Assembly (NCBI GenBank): GCA_024404475.1
Contig: JAKSPV010000021.1
Location: 1-14,314, forward strand
DNA: 14,314 nucleotides
Direction: 5' to 3'
Source: Clostridia bacterium
GTDB lineage: Bacteria; Bacillota; Clostridia; Oscillospirales; CAG-272
Part shown: one piece after another, positions 1 through 6,804 of the stretch
Layout of the letters: each line of letters opens with the position of its first letter
Numbering within the stretch: the stretch's first letter is position 1
Notes under the pieces: model-generated
Databases searched by the model: none
What the model saw: only the letters and a program-made list of their open reading frames with translations
What the model was told of the DNA's origin: nothing
Program-made: the position numbers and the translations under genes

Positions 1-96
1 TTTGGGGGTGAGGACCTCGGCAGTCCGATCGCCGTTGCTGCGGTTGACGCGGGCGCCGAGACACTCCTCTGCGATTGCCGCGAGTCAGCGCCAGCG
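1..96 (-). other. Coding-like sequence beyond the ATPase stop codon
   Basis: No complete gene is visible here. Reading the minus strand in the same frame as the upstream ATPase gene, two stop codons (TAA at 99-97, TGA at 87-85) are followed by 28 open codons to the window edge, and these have C or G at most third positions, as the genuine genes here do. No ATG occurs on the minus strand in this stretch. It could be the lost C-terminal part of the ATPase after premature stops, or merely GC-rich sequence. A second minus-strand frame is also open but translates to an arginine-rich string typical of an out-of-frame reading. Confidence 0.35.
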
Positions 97-906
97 TTAG
101 GCCTCGTCGGGCAGGTCGACGGCAATCGTCCCGTCGGCCGCCTGCTCGCCCGTAGCTTCGCTAAAGTTGATCGCCGGGTTTCCGACAAAGTCGGCAACAA
201 AGAGCGAATTAGGACGGTTGTAGACGTCCAGAGGGGCATCGTACTGCTGGAGGACGCCGTTGTCGATGAGGCAGATGCGCGTAGCGAGCGTCATGGCTTC
301 CATCTGGTCGTGCGTGACGTAGACGAACGTGCAGCCAGTCGTCAGATGCAGCCGCTGGAGTTCGGATCTCATTTCGAGACGCAGTTTCGCATCGAGGTTG
401 GAGAGCGGCTCGTCCATGAAGATAACGGAGGGTTCCGGTGCGAGCGTACGTGCGATAGCGACACGCTGCTGCTGACCGCCGGAAAGTTCGGCAGGGTAGC
501 GGTCCATGAACATGTCGATCTTGACGACGTGTGCGACGCGCGCCACGATCTCGTCGATCTGTTCCTTTGTGTATTTCTTCTGGTTTTTCAGGCCGAAAGA
601 GATGTTCTGATAGACCGTCATGTTCGGCCAAAGCGCGTAGTTCTGGAAGAGAAAACCGACCTTGCGGCGGTTGGCAGGCACGTTGATGCCGCGCTCGCTG
701 TCGAATACGACCGTGTCGCCGATCTCGATCCTGCCGGAGGTCGGCGTTTCGAGACCTGCGATCATGCGGAGTGTCGTCGTCTTGCCGCAGCCGGACGGGC
801 CGAGCAGGGTAACGAAAGAGTGGTCGTCGATCGTCAGGTCAAGATGATCGACGGCATAGAAATCACCAAAACGTTTGCAGACGTCAGTTAATACGATTTT
901 CGGCAT
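97..906 (-). CDS. ABC transporter ATP-binding protein, short form lacking most of the TOBE region
   Basis: ATPase subunit that powers solute import at the cytoplasmic face of the membrane, in the Fe3+/polyamine/sugar importer subfamily (FbpC/PotA/MalK-like). Visible motifs over 269 residues: Walker A GPSGCGKT 36-43, Q-loop Q88, signature LSGGQQQ 141-147, Walker B VIFMDE 161-166, D-loop SNLD 169-172 and switch histidine H199. The segment 'FVADFVGNPAINF' marks the end of the nucleotide-binding domain; relatives then continue with a C-terminal TOBE regulatory domain to about 350 residues or more, whereas this one stops about 20 residues later. The ATG at 906 is preceded by GGAGG at 917-921, which lies inside the last codons of the permease gene; only 6 bases separate the two genes, so translation is probably coupled. 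Function of the family is secure; substrate is not visible. The truncation may be real or a sequence error. Confidence 0.9.
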   Translation of the reverse strand: MPKIVLTDVCKRFGDFYAVDHLDLTIDDHSFVTLLGPSGCGKTTTLRMIAGLETPTSGRIEIGDTVVFDSERGINVPANRRKVGFLFQNYALWPNMTVYQNISFGLKNQKKYTKEQIDEIVARVAHVVKIDMFMDRYPAELSGGQQQRVAIARTLAPEPSVIFMDEPLSNLDAKLRLEMRSELQRLHLTTGCTFVYVTHDQMEAMTLATRICLIDNGVLQQYDAPLDVYNRPNSLFVADFVGNPAINFSEATGEQAADGTIAVDLPDEA

Positions 907-912
907 GGCAGA

Positions 913-2742
913 TTATCCTCCGATTCCTTTGTCAAGACTTGCGCCGGTGATCTTGTTGACCAGCGCGTTGCAGATCAGAATGGTCACTATCAGGATGAGG
1001 TTGATACCGCTGGAGAAGGCGTAGAGGCCCATTTCGTCGAAATAGTCCAGCGTCGTCGAGAGAATGAAGCCCTGTACGCAGAGCAGCATGAACAGCGACA
1101 GCTCACGCAGACACGTCATGAACGGGAGCAGATAGCCGCTGATGATCCACGATTTCTGGATCGGGATGACGATACGGAGCATCCGTTTGTACCACGGGAT
1201 GTCCTGAATGATGGCGGCCTCTTCGATCTCGCCGCTGAGCTGCAGCATGGAGTTCAGCGAGGAGCGGCTGGCAAACGGGATATACTTGACCGTGCCGACG
1301 ATGATCAGAAGCCAGTAGGTGTTGTAGAGGTTGAAATACTTGTTCGAGAACAGAACGAAGAACGCGATGCCGACGGCGACGGACGGCATTAGATAGGGCA
1401 GGAAGGCGACGCTGTTCACGTAACCGGCGAGTTTGCCGCGGCGGTTCTTGGAGACCGCGTAGCCGATCAGCGTGCCGAGCGTGCCGGCGAGCAGCGCACA
1501 GACGACAGACACGAGCATCGTGCCGCCGAACGCGCGCCAGATCGTCTTGTTGAAGAGCATGCCCATCTGTCCGTACATGCCGTTTTCGGTGATGTTCTCG
1601 CTCGTCAGCCACCACTTCGTCGTGAGGTTGGCGGGATTCAGCGTGTAGAGGAAGCTGTAATCACCGGGGTTCGGCAGGAACGTTTCAAAGGCGAACGATA
1701 CGATCGGGAAGATACTCGTCATGAACGTGATGACGATCAGAATGATCGCGATCACGATGCGTCCGACACGGCCGAGACGGATCTCGGACGACTGTCCGGA
1801 CTTGCCGGTGACGGTCGTGTAGTTCTTGCGGCTCTTTAAACTCCGCTGGTTGAACCACATGATGAGAAGTCCGAGCACCATCATGATGACGGCGAGGATG
1901 CTCGCTTCGCCGGCTCTGTTGGAGTTCATTTCGAGGTATTTCGTCGAGAGGGTCGTCAGTTTCAGGTAATGCGGGACGGGGTAACTGCCCATCGAGCTGC
2001 CGAAGACGAGCAGGATCGTGGACAGAATCGCAGGACGGACGAGCGGAAGTGTGACGCGCGTCATGATCTTCCATTTTGGCGTGTCGAGGATCGTCGCCGC
2101 CTCTTCAAGGTTGGCATCCATGTTGCGGAAGATGCCGCCGATTAGGATATACGCGAACGGCGCGTAGTGCAGGCCGAGCACGATGATGCTGGGGAAGAGT
2201 CCCTGGCACCACCACAGCGGCATGTGCACGCCGAAGAGTCCGGCAAACAGGCCGTCCTTCGTTCCGCAAATGAGGTTGCTGTCAAAGAGGTTTTTCCAGA
2301 CCATTGCCAACGTCCACTGCGGCATAATATAGGGAAAAATGAAGATGGAACTCAGATATTTTTTACATGTGAGGTTAGTGCGGGTAATAAGAAATGCGAA
2401 CACGCCGCCGAAAAGGATCGCCACGACGCAGGAGCATGCGGCGAGGATCAGCGTGTTGACGAGCGGTGTCCAAAGGTTTGCCTTCGCCACGTTGCCGGTA
2501 AAGAGATCAACGTAGTTGACGAACGTGTAGCCGCTGGCTTTTCCGGTAAGATACTGGTCAATGGAACCGACGTGGATCTTCAACGTATCCTCGAGAATCG
2601 CGATGATCGGAGCGAACGTCGAGAATGTGCAGATCAACCCCATAATGACCAGTATGGTGTTCTGCGGTTTTCCGAAGAATGTGCGGAGTTTGTTCTTGAA
2701 AACAGCCCGGCGCATCCCGGAAGAATTCAATGTTTTTTCCAT
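913..2742 (-). CDS. ABC transporter permease, fused double-permease type
   Basis: Integral membrane subunit of a binding-protein-dependent importer. At 609 residues it is twice the length of a single permease and contains two copies of the permease domain, as in FbpB, ThiP and related Fe3+/thiamine/phosphonate-type systems. Two EAA loops, which dock the ATPase, are visible: EEAATILDTPKWKI at about 213-226 and EEAAIIQDIPWYKR at about 507-520, each ending in a proline-containing helix start. About twelve hydrophobic segments are apparent, with a polar linker at about 298-325 between the halves. The ATG at 2742 has only a weak AAGG about 13 bases upstream. A hairpin terminator lies just upstream, so expression probably depends on read-through from the solute-binding protein gene. 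Because it is a fusion, one gene supplies both membrane halves, and a two-copy ATPase would complete the complex. The transported substrate cannot be told from sequence alone. Confidence 0.93.
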   Translation of the reverse strand: MEKTLNSSGMRRAVFKNKLRTFFGKPQNTILVIMGLICTFSTFAPIIAILEDTLKIHVGSIDQYLTGKASGYTFVNYVDLFTGNVAKANLWTPLVNTLILAACSCVVAILFGGVFAFLITRTNLTCKKYLSSIFIFPYIMPQWTLAMVWKNLFDSNLICGTKDGLFAGLFGVHMPLWWCQGLFPSIIVLGLHYAPFAYILIGGIFRNMDANLEEAATILDTPKWKIMTRVTLPLVRPAILSTILLVFGSSMGSYPVPHYLKLTTLSTKYLEMNSNRAGEASILAVIMMVLGLLIMWFNQRSLKSRKNYTTVTGKSGQSSEIRLGRVGRIVIAIILIVITFMTSIFPIVSFAFETFLPNPGDYSFLYTLNPANLTTKWWLTSENITENGMYGQMGMLFNKTIWRAFGGTMLVSVVCALLAGTLGTLIGYAVSKNRRGKLAGYVNSVAFLPYLMPSVAVGIAFFVLFSNKYFNLYNTYWLLIIVGTVKYIPFASRSSLNSMLQLSGEIEEAAIIQDIPWYKRMLRIVIPIQKSWIISGYLLPFMTCLRELSLFMLLCVQGFILSTTLDYFDEMGLYAFSSGINLILIVTILICNALVNKITGASLDKGIGG

Positions 2743-2771
2743 GTTGTAAACCGTGCCTTTTCCGGATTTGG

Positions 2772-2810
2772 TTTTCTAAAAATCAAAGGCGCCACAGGGA
2801 CGCCTTTGAT
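2772..2810 (-). terminator. Intrinsic terminator/attenuator inside the importer operon
   Basis: A perfect 10-base inverted repeat (2782-2791 and 2801-2810, arm ATCAAAGGCG) encloses a 9-base loop. On the minus strand the stem is followed by TTTTTAG. It lies 38 bases beyond the solute-binding protein stop codon and about 30 bases before the permease start, and no separate promoter is evident in between. It probably ends or trims most transcripts after the binding protein gene and protects their 3' ends, allowing limited read-through to permease and ATPase. Confidence 0.8.
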
Positions 2811-2848
2811 ATCGGTTTGTGCGATTGTCTGTCAGATAAACTCGCGAA

Positions 2849-4168
2849 TCAGCCGGCGAACTTCGTCAGCATCTCGATCCAGCTGCCGACCGTGAACGCC
2901 ACGGATGCGCAGTATGCCGGATCCTCGATAACGAGCTTGGACTTCCACCATTCGTAACCCTTGTCGTTGAGGGCCTTGAACGGGCCGCCTTCAGCGGTGT
3001 CGCCGCCGGTGGAGTGATGGAACTTCTCTTCGTTAGCAGTGATGACTTCCGGGTTGGAGGAGTAACCGCCGATATCTTTGCCCCACGCGGAGAAGCCGTC
3101 AACGGTCTCGGTCATGTAAGCGATGAAGGCGCAGGCAGTCCACGGAAGCGGGCTGTTGTCGGTGACGAACAGGTAATGGCAGTAGCCATAGCCGCCGAGA
3201 CCGGTGTAGCCGTCCTCGTATGCCGCAACCTTGATGTTGTTCTTGGAAACGGTGTCGGATTCAGCAACGGAGCGGAGCTTGGAGTAAACGATGAGACCGA
3301 ACTGATCAACGGCGGACTTGTCAACGAGCGTGTTGCAGATCGGGCCGTCGTCCGTCTGAGCGGAGTAGCTTTCCACCCACAGTTTGATCCACGCGAGAGC
3401 GTATTTACCGTTTGCGCCGAGGCCGAGCTCGGTAGCGTCTTTTGCAAGAGCGTCAACAGTCGTCTGGATGCGGGTCTTCGCATCGCCTGCGGGAAGTGCG
3501 TCGAATGCGGACTTCATCTGGTCAGCGTATTCGTCCTTCGTCAGCATGTAGAGGAAGTTCTTGCCGACGATCTCGGAGTCGATGTCCATGAAGAGGCCGT
3601 GCTCGCCGTCAGCTACGAAGTCCCAAATGTTGGTGAAGGACTTGCTGCCGGTGCAGTTGTACATGAAGACTTTGTTCAGCGTCTGGAGTGCGAGGTAGCC
3701 CTTGTAGTCAGCGGCGGTCGTGCCGTTGGCAGTTGCCCATTCCTTTGGAATGAACGTATCAAGGATACCGGTCTGGACCATCTTGCTTTCGATCTGGTTG
3801 CCGTCCTGGATGAGCGTCATGGCGAAAGTGCCCTGCGCTTTCAGGGAGTCAGCAGTGAGCTGATCGAAGATCTTGTTGTTCTTCGGCTGCTGCCACTCGA
3901 ATTCCATGTTGTAGCTCGGATCGATGGATTTCAGGTAATCGATAAACAGCGGGAGAGCCGTCTTGCCGCGGCTGGAGTTGCCGACGCCGTAGAACGTCTT
4001 GCCGTTCGATTCTTCGATTGCCTTGCGGGCGAGCTCTTCGAGCGTCATGCCTTCGGCTTCCTTGATGATTTTCTGAACGTCGCTCAGTTCCTTCGGTTTG
4101 TCGCAGGAGACGAGCGCGAAGGGAACAACCATCAAAATGACAAGTGCCAATGCCAGAATTCTCTTCAT
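2849..4168 (-). CDS. Extracellular solute-binding lipoprotein of ABC importer
   Basis: Membrane-anchored receptor that captures the substrate outside the cell and delivers it to the fused permease encoded next. The 439-residue product begins with a lipoprotein signal peptide: MKR, a hydrophobic stretch, then lipobox LVSC with the lipidated cysteine at residue 22. The mature part resembles the Fe3+/polyamine-type family 1 binding proteins in length and order with permease and ATPase, but no ligand-specific motif is visible. I chose the ATG at 4168 because AAGGTGGG lies 5-12 bases upstream; a GTG at 4180 would extend the protein by four residues but falls inside that ribosome binding site. It is the first gene of the importer operon, with a good promoter about 90 bases upstream and a terminator directly downstream. 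Role as binding protein is firm; substrate is unknown. Confidence 0.9.
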   Translation of the reverse strand: MKRILALALVILMVVPFALVSCDKPKELSDVQKIIKEAEGMTLEELARKAIEESNGKTFYGVGNSSRGKTALPLFIDYLKSIDPSYNMEFEWQQPKNNKIFDQLTADSLKAQGTFAMTLIQDGNQIESKMVQTGILDTFIPKEWATANGTTAADYKGYLALQTLNKVFMYNCTGSKSFTNIWDFVADGEHGLFMDIDSEIVGKNFLYMLTKDEYADQMKSAFDALPAGDAKTRIQTTVDALAKDATELGLGANGKYALAWIKLWVESYSAQTDDGPICNTLVDKSAVDQFGLIVYSKLRSVAESDTVSKNNIKVAAYEDGYTGLGGYGYCHYLFVTDNSPLPWTACAFIAYMTETVDGFSAWGKDIGGYSSNPEVITANEEKFHHSTGGDTAEGGPFKALNDKGYEWWKSKLVIEDPAYCASVAFTVGSWIEMLTKFAG

Positions 4169-4257
4169 ACTTTTTCCCACCTTAACGTGTAAATTTATAT
4201 CAGCGCCGAAGCGTTAATACCAGATTATGAAACGGAAGACTTGCTTTATGTGTTGTC

Positions 4258-4287
4258 ATTTTATCATGATATAATTCATTTTGTCAA
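4258..4287 (-). promoter_or_regulatory. Sigma-70-type promoter of the ABC importer operon
   Basis: On the minus strand a consensus -35 TTGACA (4287-4282) is followed after 18 bases by TAAAAT (4263-4258), five of six matches to the -10 consensus. Transcription would start near 4250, giving a leader of roughly 80 bases before the ATG at 4168. The spacer contains the palindrome ATCATGAT (4264-4271), which could be part of an operator, though nothing else supports this. Confidence 0.7.
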
Positions 4288-4366
4288 TAGCTTGTGGTCG
4301 TTTTTATGGAAAAAGTAGGTTTTAACAAGCAAAAACTGTGCATTTTCGACAAAACACGATCCGACC

Positions 4367-4395
4367 TTGCAAAACAGAAACGACGGTGCTATAAT
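4367..4395 (+). promoter_or_regulatory. Sigma-70-type promoter with extended -10 for the orphan membrane protein gene
   Basis: TTGCAA (4367-4372), a 17-base spacer and a perfect TATAAT (4390-4395) preceded by TG one base upstream (4387-4388) make a strong promoter. Transcription would start near 4402, leaving a short leader of about 25 bases that holds the ribosome binding site. It diverges from the importer promoter, the two -35 boxes being about 80 bases apart. Confidence 0.8.
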
Positions 4396-4426
4396 TTGAA
4401 CAAGATGAAAAAAGGAGGTGCACTGC

Positions 4427-4975
4427 GTGAGCCGATGCAGAAAAATAATCATGACTGCTCTTGGCGCGGTCTGTCTGGTGCTTTTCTCGCCGCTGCTTCT
4501 CCTGTGTGCGGGACTGATCGCTCTGTGGCTGCTGATCCGCACGCTTGTTTTCTATCCGAGATTTCGGAAAAGCGGCTTTCCCGGCAAATTTTCCTCGTGG
4601 CTTGCGAAAGCGCCGGTGTTCAACGCGTTTTGTGCGCTTCCGGCAGAGAAGCGTGCCGACTGCGTGTACTGTCCCGGTGATCTGCCGCTGCTCCGCCTTG
4701 CCGACGGAACGGAAATCGCCGCACCGGATGCGCTTCTGTTTTATCGCCTGACCGAGGAGAATTCCGGAACGATTGGCGTTCCCGGCGAATGGGTCGTTGA
4801 CGTTGCCGGTGTGCCGCCGGTCAACCTATCCGTGTTTTTCCGCGAAGCAGAGGGAAAGGGGCTCCGCCCCGTCGTTGTGACACCGGAGCAGCCGGAAGTT
4901 CTTCCGGAGGACGCCGACGCATTCCGTGCCGATACGCGGTTGGTCCCGCTATCAAAACTGCATGACGTAATATAA
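4427..4975 (+). CDS. Hypothetical small membrane-anchored protein
   Basis: I do not recognise this family. The 182-residue product has a short basic N-terminus (SRCRK), one long hydrophobic segment or hairpin at about residues 9-36 rich in Leu, Val and Ala, then a basic stretch (RFRKSGF), which suggests an N-in anchor with the remainder outside; the alternative topology is possible. The soluble part has a CVYC motif near residue 83, a proline-rich segment (VAGVPPVNLSVFF, PEQPEVLPED) and no catalytic motif I can name. Start: GTG at 4427 sits 8 bases after GGAGG (4414-4418); an earlier in-frame GTG at 4418 overlaps that site and an internal ATG at 4451 has none. It is a single-gene unit with its own strong promoter and a terminator at the 3' end, and the only plus-strand gene here. 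Codon use resembles its neighbours, so recent transfer is not indicated. Confidence 0.8.
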   Translation: MSRCRKIIMTALGAVCLVLFSPLLLLCAGLIALWLLIRTLVFYPRFRKSGFPGKFSSWLAKAPVFNAFCALPAEKRADCVYCPGDLPLLRLADGTEIAAPDALLFYRLTEENSGTIGVPGEWVVDVAGVPPVNLSVFFREAEGKGLRPVVVTPEQPEVLPEDADAFRADTRLVPLSKLHDVI

Positions 4976-5006
4976 AAAGCCCGCCGGCCGGCGGGTTTTT
5001 GTTTTT
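4976..5006. terminator. Bidirectional intrinsic terminator between convergent genes
   Basis: A perfect 16-base palindrome at 4980-4995 (CCCGCC, loop GGCC, GGCGGG) is flanked by AAAAA on the left (4974-4978) and TTTTT on the right (4996-5000, then 5002-5006). Either strand therefore reads as a GC-rich hairpin followed by a U-run. It lies immediately after the stop codons of the orphan membrane protein gene (plus) and the Nif3-like gene (minus) and should serve both. Confidence 0.9.
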
Positions 5007-5775
5007 ATCGAATGACGATCGGGTTGGAGTTATAGTATCCGACTTCGGCGCCGGCAATCGACTTTGCGATCTCGCTGAGCCGGTCGCAGACAGGAACTTC
5101 CGTGAAGAAATGCCCGCAGATGAGGATGTTCATGCCCATCTCGGCAGCATCTTCCATGCGGTTGTAGCCCATCTCGCCGGTGATGAACGTGTCGGCACCT
5201 GCGGCTTTCGCGGCTTCGAGCAGATCGTCTCCAGCACCGCCGACGACGGCGACGTGATAAACGTTGTGCTCACCGGCCGTTTCCATGTACGGCAGATTCA
5301 AGCTGAGCTTGACGGTTGGCCAGAAATACGAGAAGCCGAGATGCGTGTAGAGCGGCGTGTCACCGATGCGTCCGAGCGTCGGACAGTCGTCGTCGCCGAA
5401 TGGGCGGATGTTGGTCAGCCCGAGCATTTTGCAGATGCGCTCGTTCACGCCGTCCGTGCCCGCGTCGAGCCGGGTGTGGAGCGAGATCACGCTGACGCCG
5501 TTTTTGAGCGCCAAAATGGCGCGGCCGCCGGAAAGCCGATCGGTCGTGACCGCCTTTTCGCCGCGGAAGATCATCGGGTGATGTGTCAGAAGGAGGTCGT
5601 AACCGTTGTCTGCGGCATACTGAATGGCGGCGCGCGTCGCATCGAGGGAAACGAGCACCCTCCGGACTTCTTTCGTGTCGTCGTCACAGCACATGAGCCC
5701 GTCGTTGTCCCAGGAGCAGGAGAGCGACCGCGGGTAGAGCCGGTCGAGTTCTTTCATGAATTCTCTGATCGTCAT
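5005..5775 (-). CDS. Nif3-like dinuclear metal center protein (YqfO family)
   Basis: Member of the widespread NIF3/DUF34 family, whose proteins assemble as hexameric rings with a two-metal site; the biochemical role is not settled. The 256-residue product has the family's metal ligands: LLTHHPMIF (H65, H66), HTRLDAG (H100, D104) and GHFFTE (H222, E226), plus the TGEMGY segment at 199-204. It is a compact form without the long inserted central domain found in B. subtilis YqfO. The open frame extends further upstream, but the ATG at 5775 is right: it overlaps the trmK stop as ATGA and has GGAAGGA about 10 bases before it. The trmK-Nif3 pairing is conserved in Firmicutes, and the overlap indicates coupled translation. 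The last gene of its unit, it ends at the shared palindromic terminator. Confidence 0.93.
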   Translation of the reverse strand: MTIREFMKELDRLYPRSLSCSWDNDGLMCCDDDTKEVRRVLVSLDATRAAIQYAADNGYDLLLTHHPMIFRGEKAVTTDRLSGGRAILALKNGVSVISLHTRLDAGTDGVNERICKMLGLTNIRPFGDDDCPTLGRIGDTPLYTHLGFSYFWPTVKLSLNLPYMETAGEHNVYHVAVVGGAGDDLLEAAKAAGADTFITGEMGYNRMEDAAEMGMNILICGHFFTEVPVCDRLSEIAKSIAGAEVGYYNSNPIVIR

Positions 5776-6485
5776 ATTGCAAATCCTTCCTTTTCCGCCG
5801 TCGCACGAAGCGAGGCAAGGAGATTGTTTTCTTCGTCTGTCGGAAGACCGCCGCGCTCGCGGCCGAGACGTTTCTTTTCGGTCTGTTCGGCAGCGCGGCG
5901 CAGATAGGGAATAAACAGCGGTTCCGCCGCGCCCCTGGCAAGGTTGCCGGGGCCGAGCAGCGCTTCCAGCGGCGACGAGCACCGTACTATTCCGTCGAAC
6001 ACCGCGAGGATCACGCAGTAGATATGTCCGCTGTCACGGCAGAGTTTCTCATCGAGAATGGTGAATCCTGCACCGGCGAGATACCGCCGCAGTTCGGGTT
6101 GCATCGTCATCGGCTGCAGAATCAGCCGGACATCGGGATCACGCACGTAAGGCGACGCTGTAAGGATCGACGCAATCAGCTCTCCGCCCATACCGCAGAT
6201 ATAAATGTCGCGCACGCCGTTTTCCGCGAGCGGCAGACCGGAAAGCCCGTCCGCGAGGCACGTGGCGATCTTTTTCCGAACACCATACCGTTCCGCGTTA
6301 CGCCGTGCCGCGTCGAGCGGTCCTTCATTTACGTCCGAGGCGATCACGAAGGGGGAAATGCCGCGCTGCACGAGAGCAACGGGGATGTATCCGTGATCGG
6401 TGCCGATGTCGGCGGCGGGCGCGTCCTGTCTTGCGAAGGAGAGCGCAGCCTCCAGCCGCGCATCGAGATGTAGTTTGTCCGTCAT
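5772..6485 (-). CDS. trmK: tRNA (adenine(22)-N(1))-methyltransferase TrmK
   Basis: SAM-dependent methyltransferase that makes m1A22 in tRNA (COG2384, B. subtilis TrmK/YqfN). The 237-residue protein, the usual length, shows the SAM-binding motif ADIGTDHGYIP at 25-35, the acidic motif SDVNEGPL at 50-57, the family-typical ICGMGGELI at 96-104 and LQPMTMQPELRRYL at 123-136, followed by a C-terminal charged helical region with many Glu, Lys and Arg (about 195-235) that matches the family's coiled-coil end. Start ATG at 6485; no clear Shine-Dalgarno is visible, since the 15 bases upstream are the foot of a GC-rich hairpin and an A/C-rich stretch. It overlaps the Nif3-like gene by four bases (ATGA). 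The assignment is firm; expression level is uncertain because of the upstream hairpin. Confidence 0.93.
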   Translation of the reverse strand: MTDKLHLDARLEAALSFARQDAPAADIGTDHGYIPVALVQRGISPFVIASDVNEGPLDAARRNAERYGVRKKIATCLADGLSGLPLAENGVRDIYICGMGGELIASILTASPYVRDPDVRLILQPMTMQPELRRYLAGAGFTILDEKLCRDSGHIYCVILAVFDGIVRCSSPLEALLGPGNLARGAAEPLFIPYLRRAAEQTEKKRLGRERGGLPTDEENNLLASLRATAEKEGFAI

Positions 6486-6496
6486 ATGTTTTGATG

Positions 6497-6525
6497 AAAG
6501 GGGGCTGTCATGAGCGACAGCCCCC
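6497..6525 (-). terminator. GC-rich hairpin between the DUF1858 gene and trmK
   Basis: A perfect 10-base inverted repeat, GGGGGCTGTC at 6500-6509 and GACAGCCCCC at 6516-6525, has a 6-base loop and lies 14 bases past the DUF1858 stop codon. On the minus strand only three T residues follow the stem directly (TTTCATC), so termination is probably partial. No promoter is visible between it and trmK, so trmK and the Nif3-like gene would depend on read-through. Confidence 0.6.
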
Positions 6526-6539
6526 GGTTTCCGTATTCC

Positions 6540-6740
6540 TTACTTGTTGCTGATATACTCGTTCAGTTCTGCGACGAGTGCGTCTGCGTCCGTGCCGTGG
6601 ACGGCGCAGGCCTGCTCGATGCTTTCACCGCGGGAAGCAGGGCAGCCGAGGCAATGCATGCCGATCGCAAAGAAGAACTGCGCGGTATCGGGCGCAAAGT
6701 CGAGAACGTCGCCGATAATGGATTCTTTCGTGATTTTCAT
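6540..6740 (-). CDS. DUF1858 domain protein, small CxxC protein
   Basis: Small soluble protein of 66 residues consisting of a single DUF1858 domain, the fold also found at the N-terminus of ScdA/Ric-type iron-sulfur repair proteins and in stand-alone form in anaerobes. The diagnostic segment GMHCLGCPAS at 27-36 holds a CxxC pair (C30, C33), with a third cysteine at C45 in SIEQAC. A redox or metal-related role is likely by family association but is unproven. Start: the ATG at 6740 has AAGGAGG about 8 bases upstream; an earlier in-frame start would add nine residues and overlap this site. It sits 64 bases after murA in the same direction with no promoter seen between, so it is probably co-transcribed with murA, and a strong hairpin follows it. 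Confidence 0.9.
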   Translation of the reverse strand: MKITKESIIGDVLDFAPDTAQFFFAIGMHCLGCPASRGESIEQACAVHGTDADALVAELNEYISNK

Positions 6741-6804
6741 GAGATATCCTCCTTGTGGACTTTTCAATAGTGTATGCGCAAGAGGCGATTTGATGCCTCT
6801 CTCG

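Noticed and set aside
3014..4192. Long plus-strand open frame of about 390 codons opposite the solute-binding protein
   Set aside because: It is antisense to a well-supported lipoprotein gene, lacks a ribosome binding site and shows no recognisable motif; GC-rich codon structure on the other strand explains it.
4182..4217. Inverted repeat TTAACG/CGTTAA with a small UUCG-loop stem in the importer leader, considered as a riboswitch
   Set aside because: Arms of six bases are separated by 24 bases and the sequence does not match thiamine, cobalamin or other riboswitch cores that I know.
4253..4275. Plus-strand TATAAT at 4270-4275 as a second promoter for the orphan gene
   Set aside because: No -35 box at proper spacing; the nearest TTGTCA is only 11 bases away, and a much better promoter lies closer to the gene.
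5776..5982. N-terminal extension of the Nif3-like protein
   Set aside because: It overlaps trmK out of frame and is arginine-rich. The family N-terminus begins at the ATG at 5775.
6781..6800. Hairpin AGAGGC/GCCTCT just after murA as a terminator
   Set aside because: Only six pairs with an 8-base loop and no T-run on the minus strand; too weak to call a terminator.
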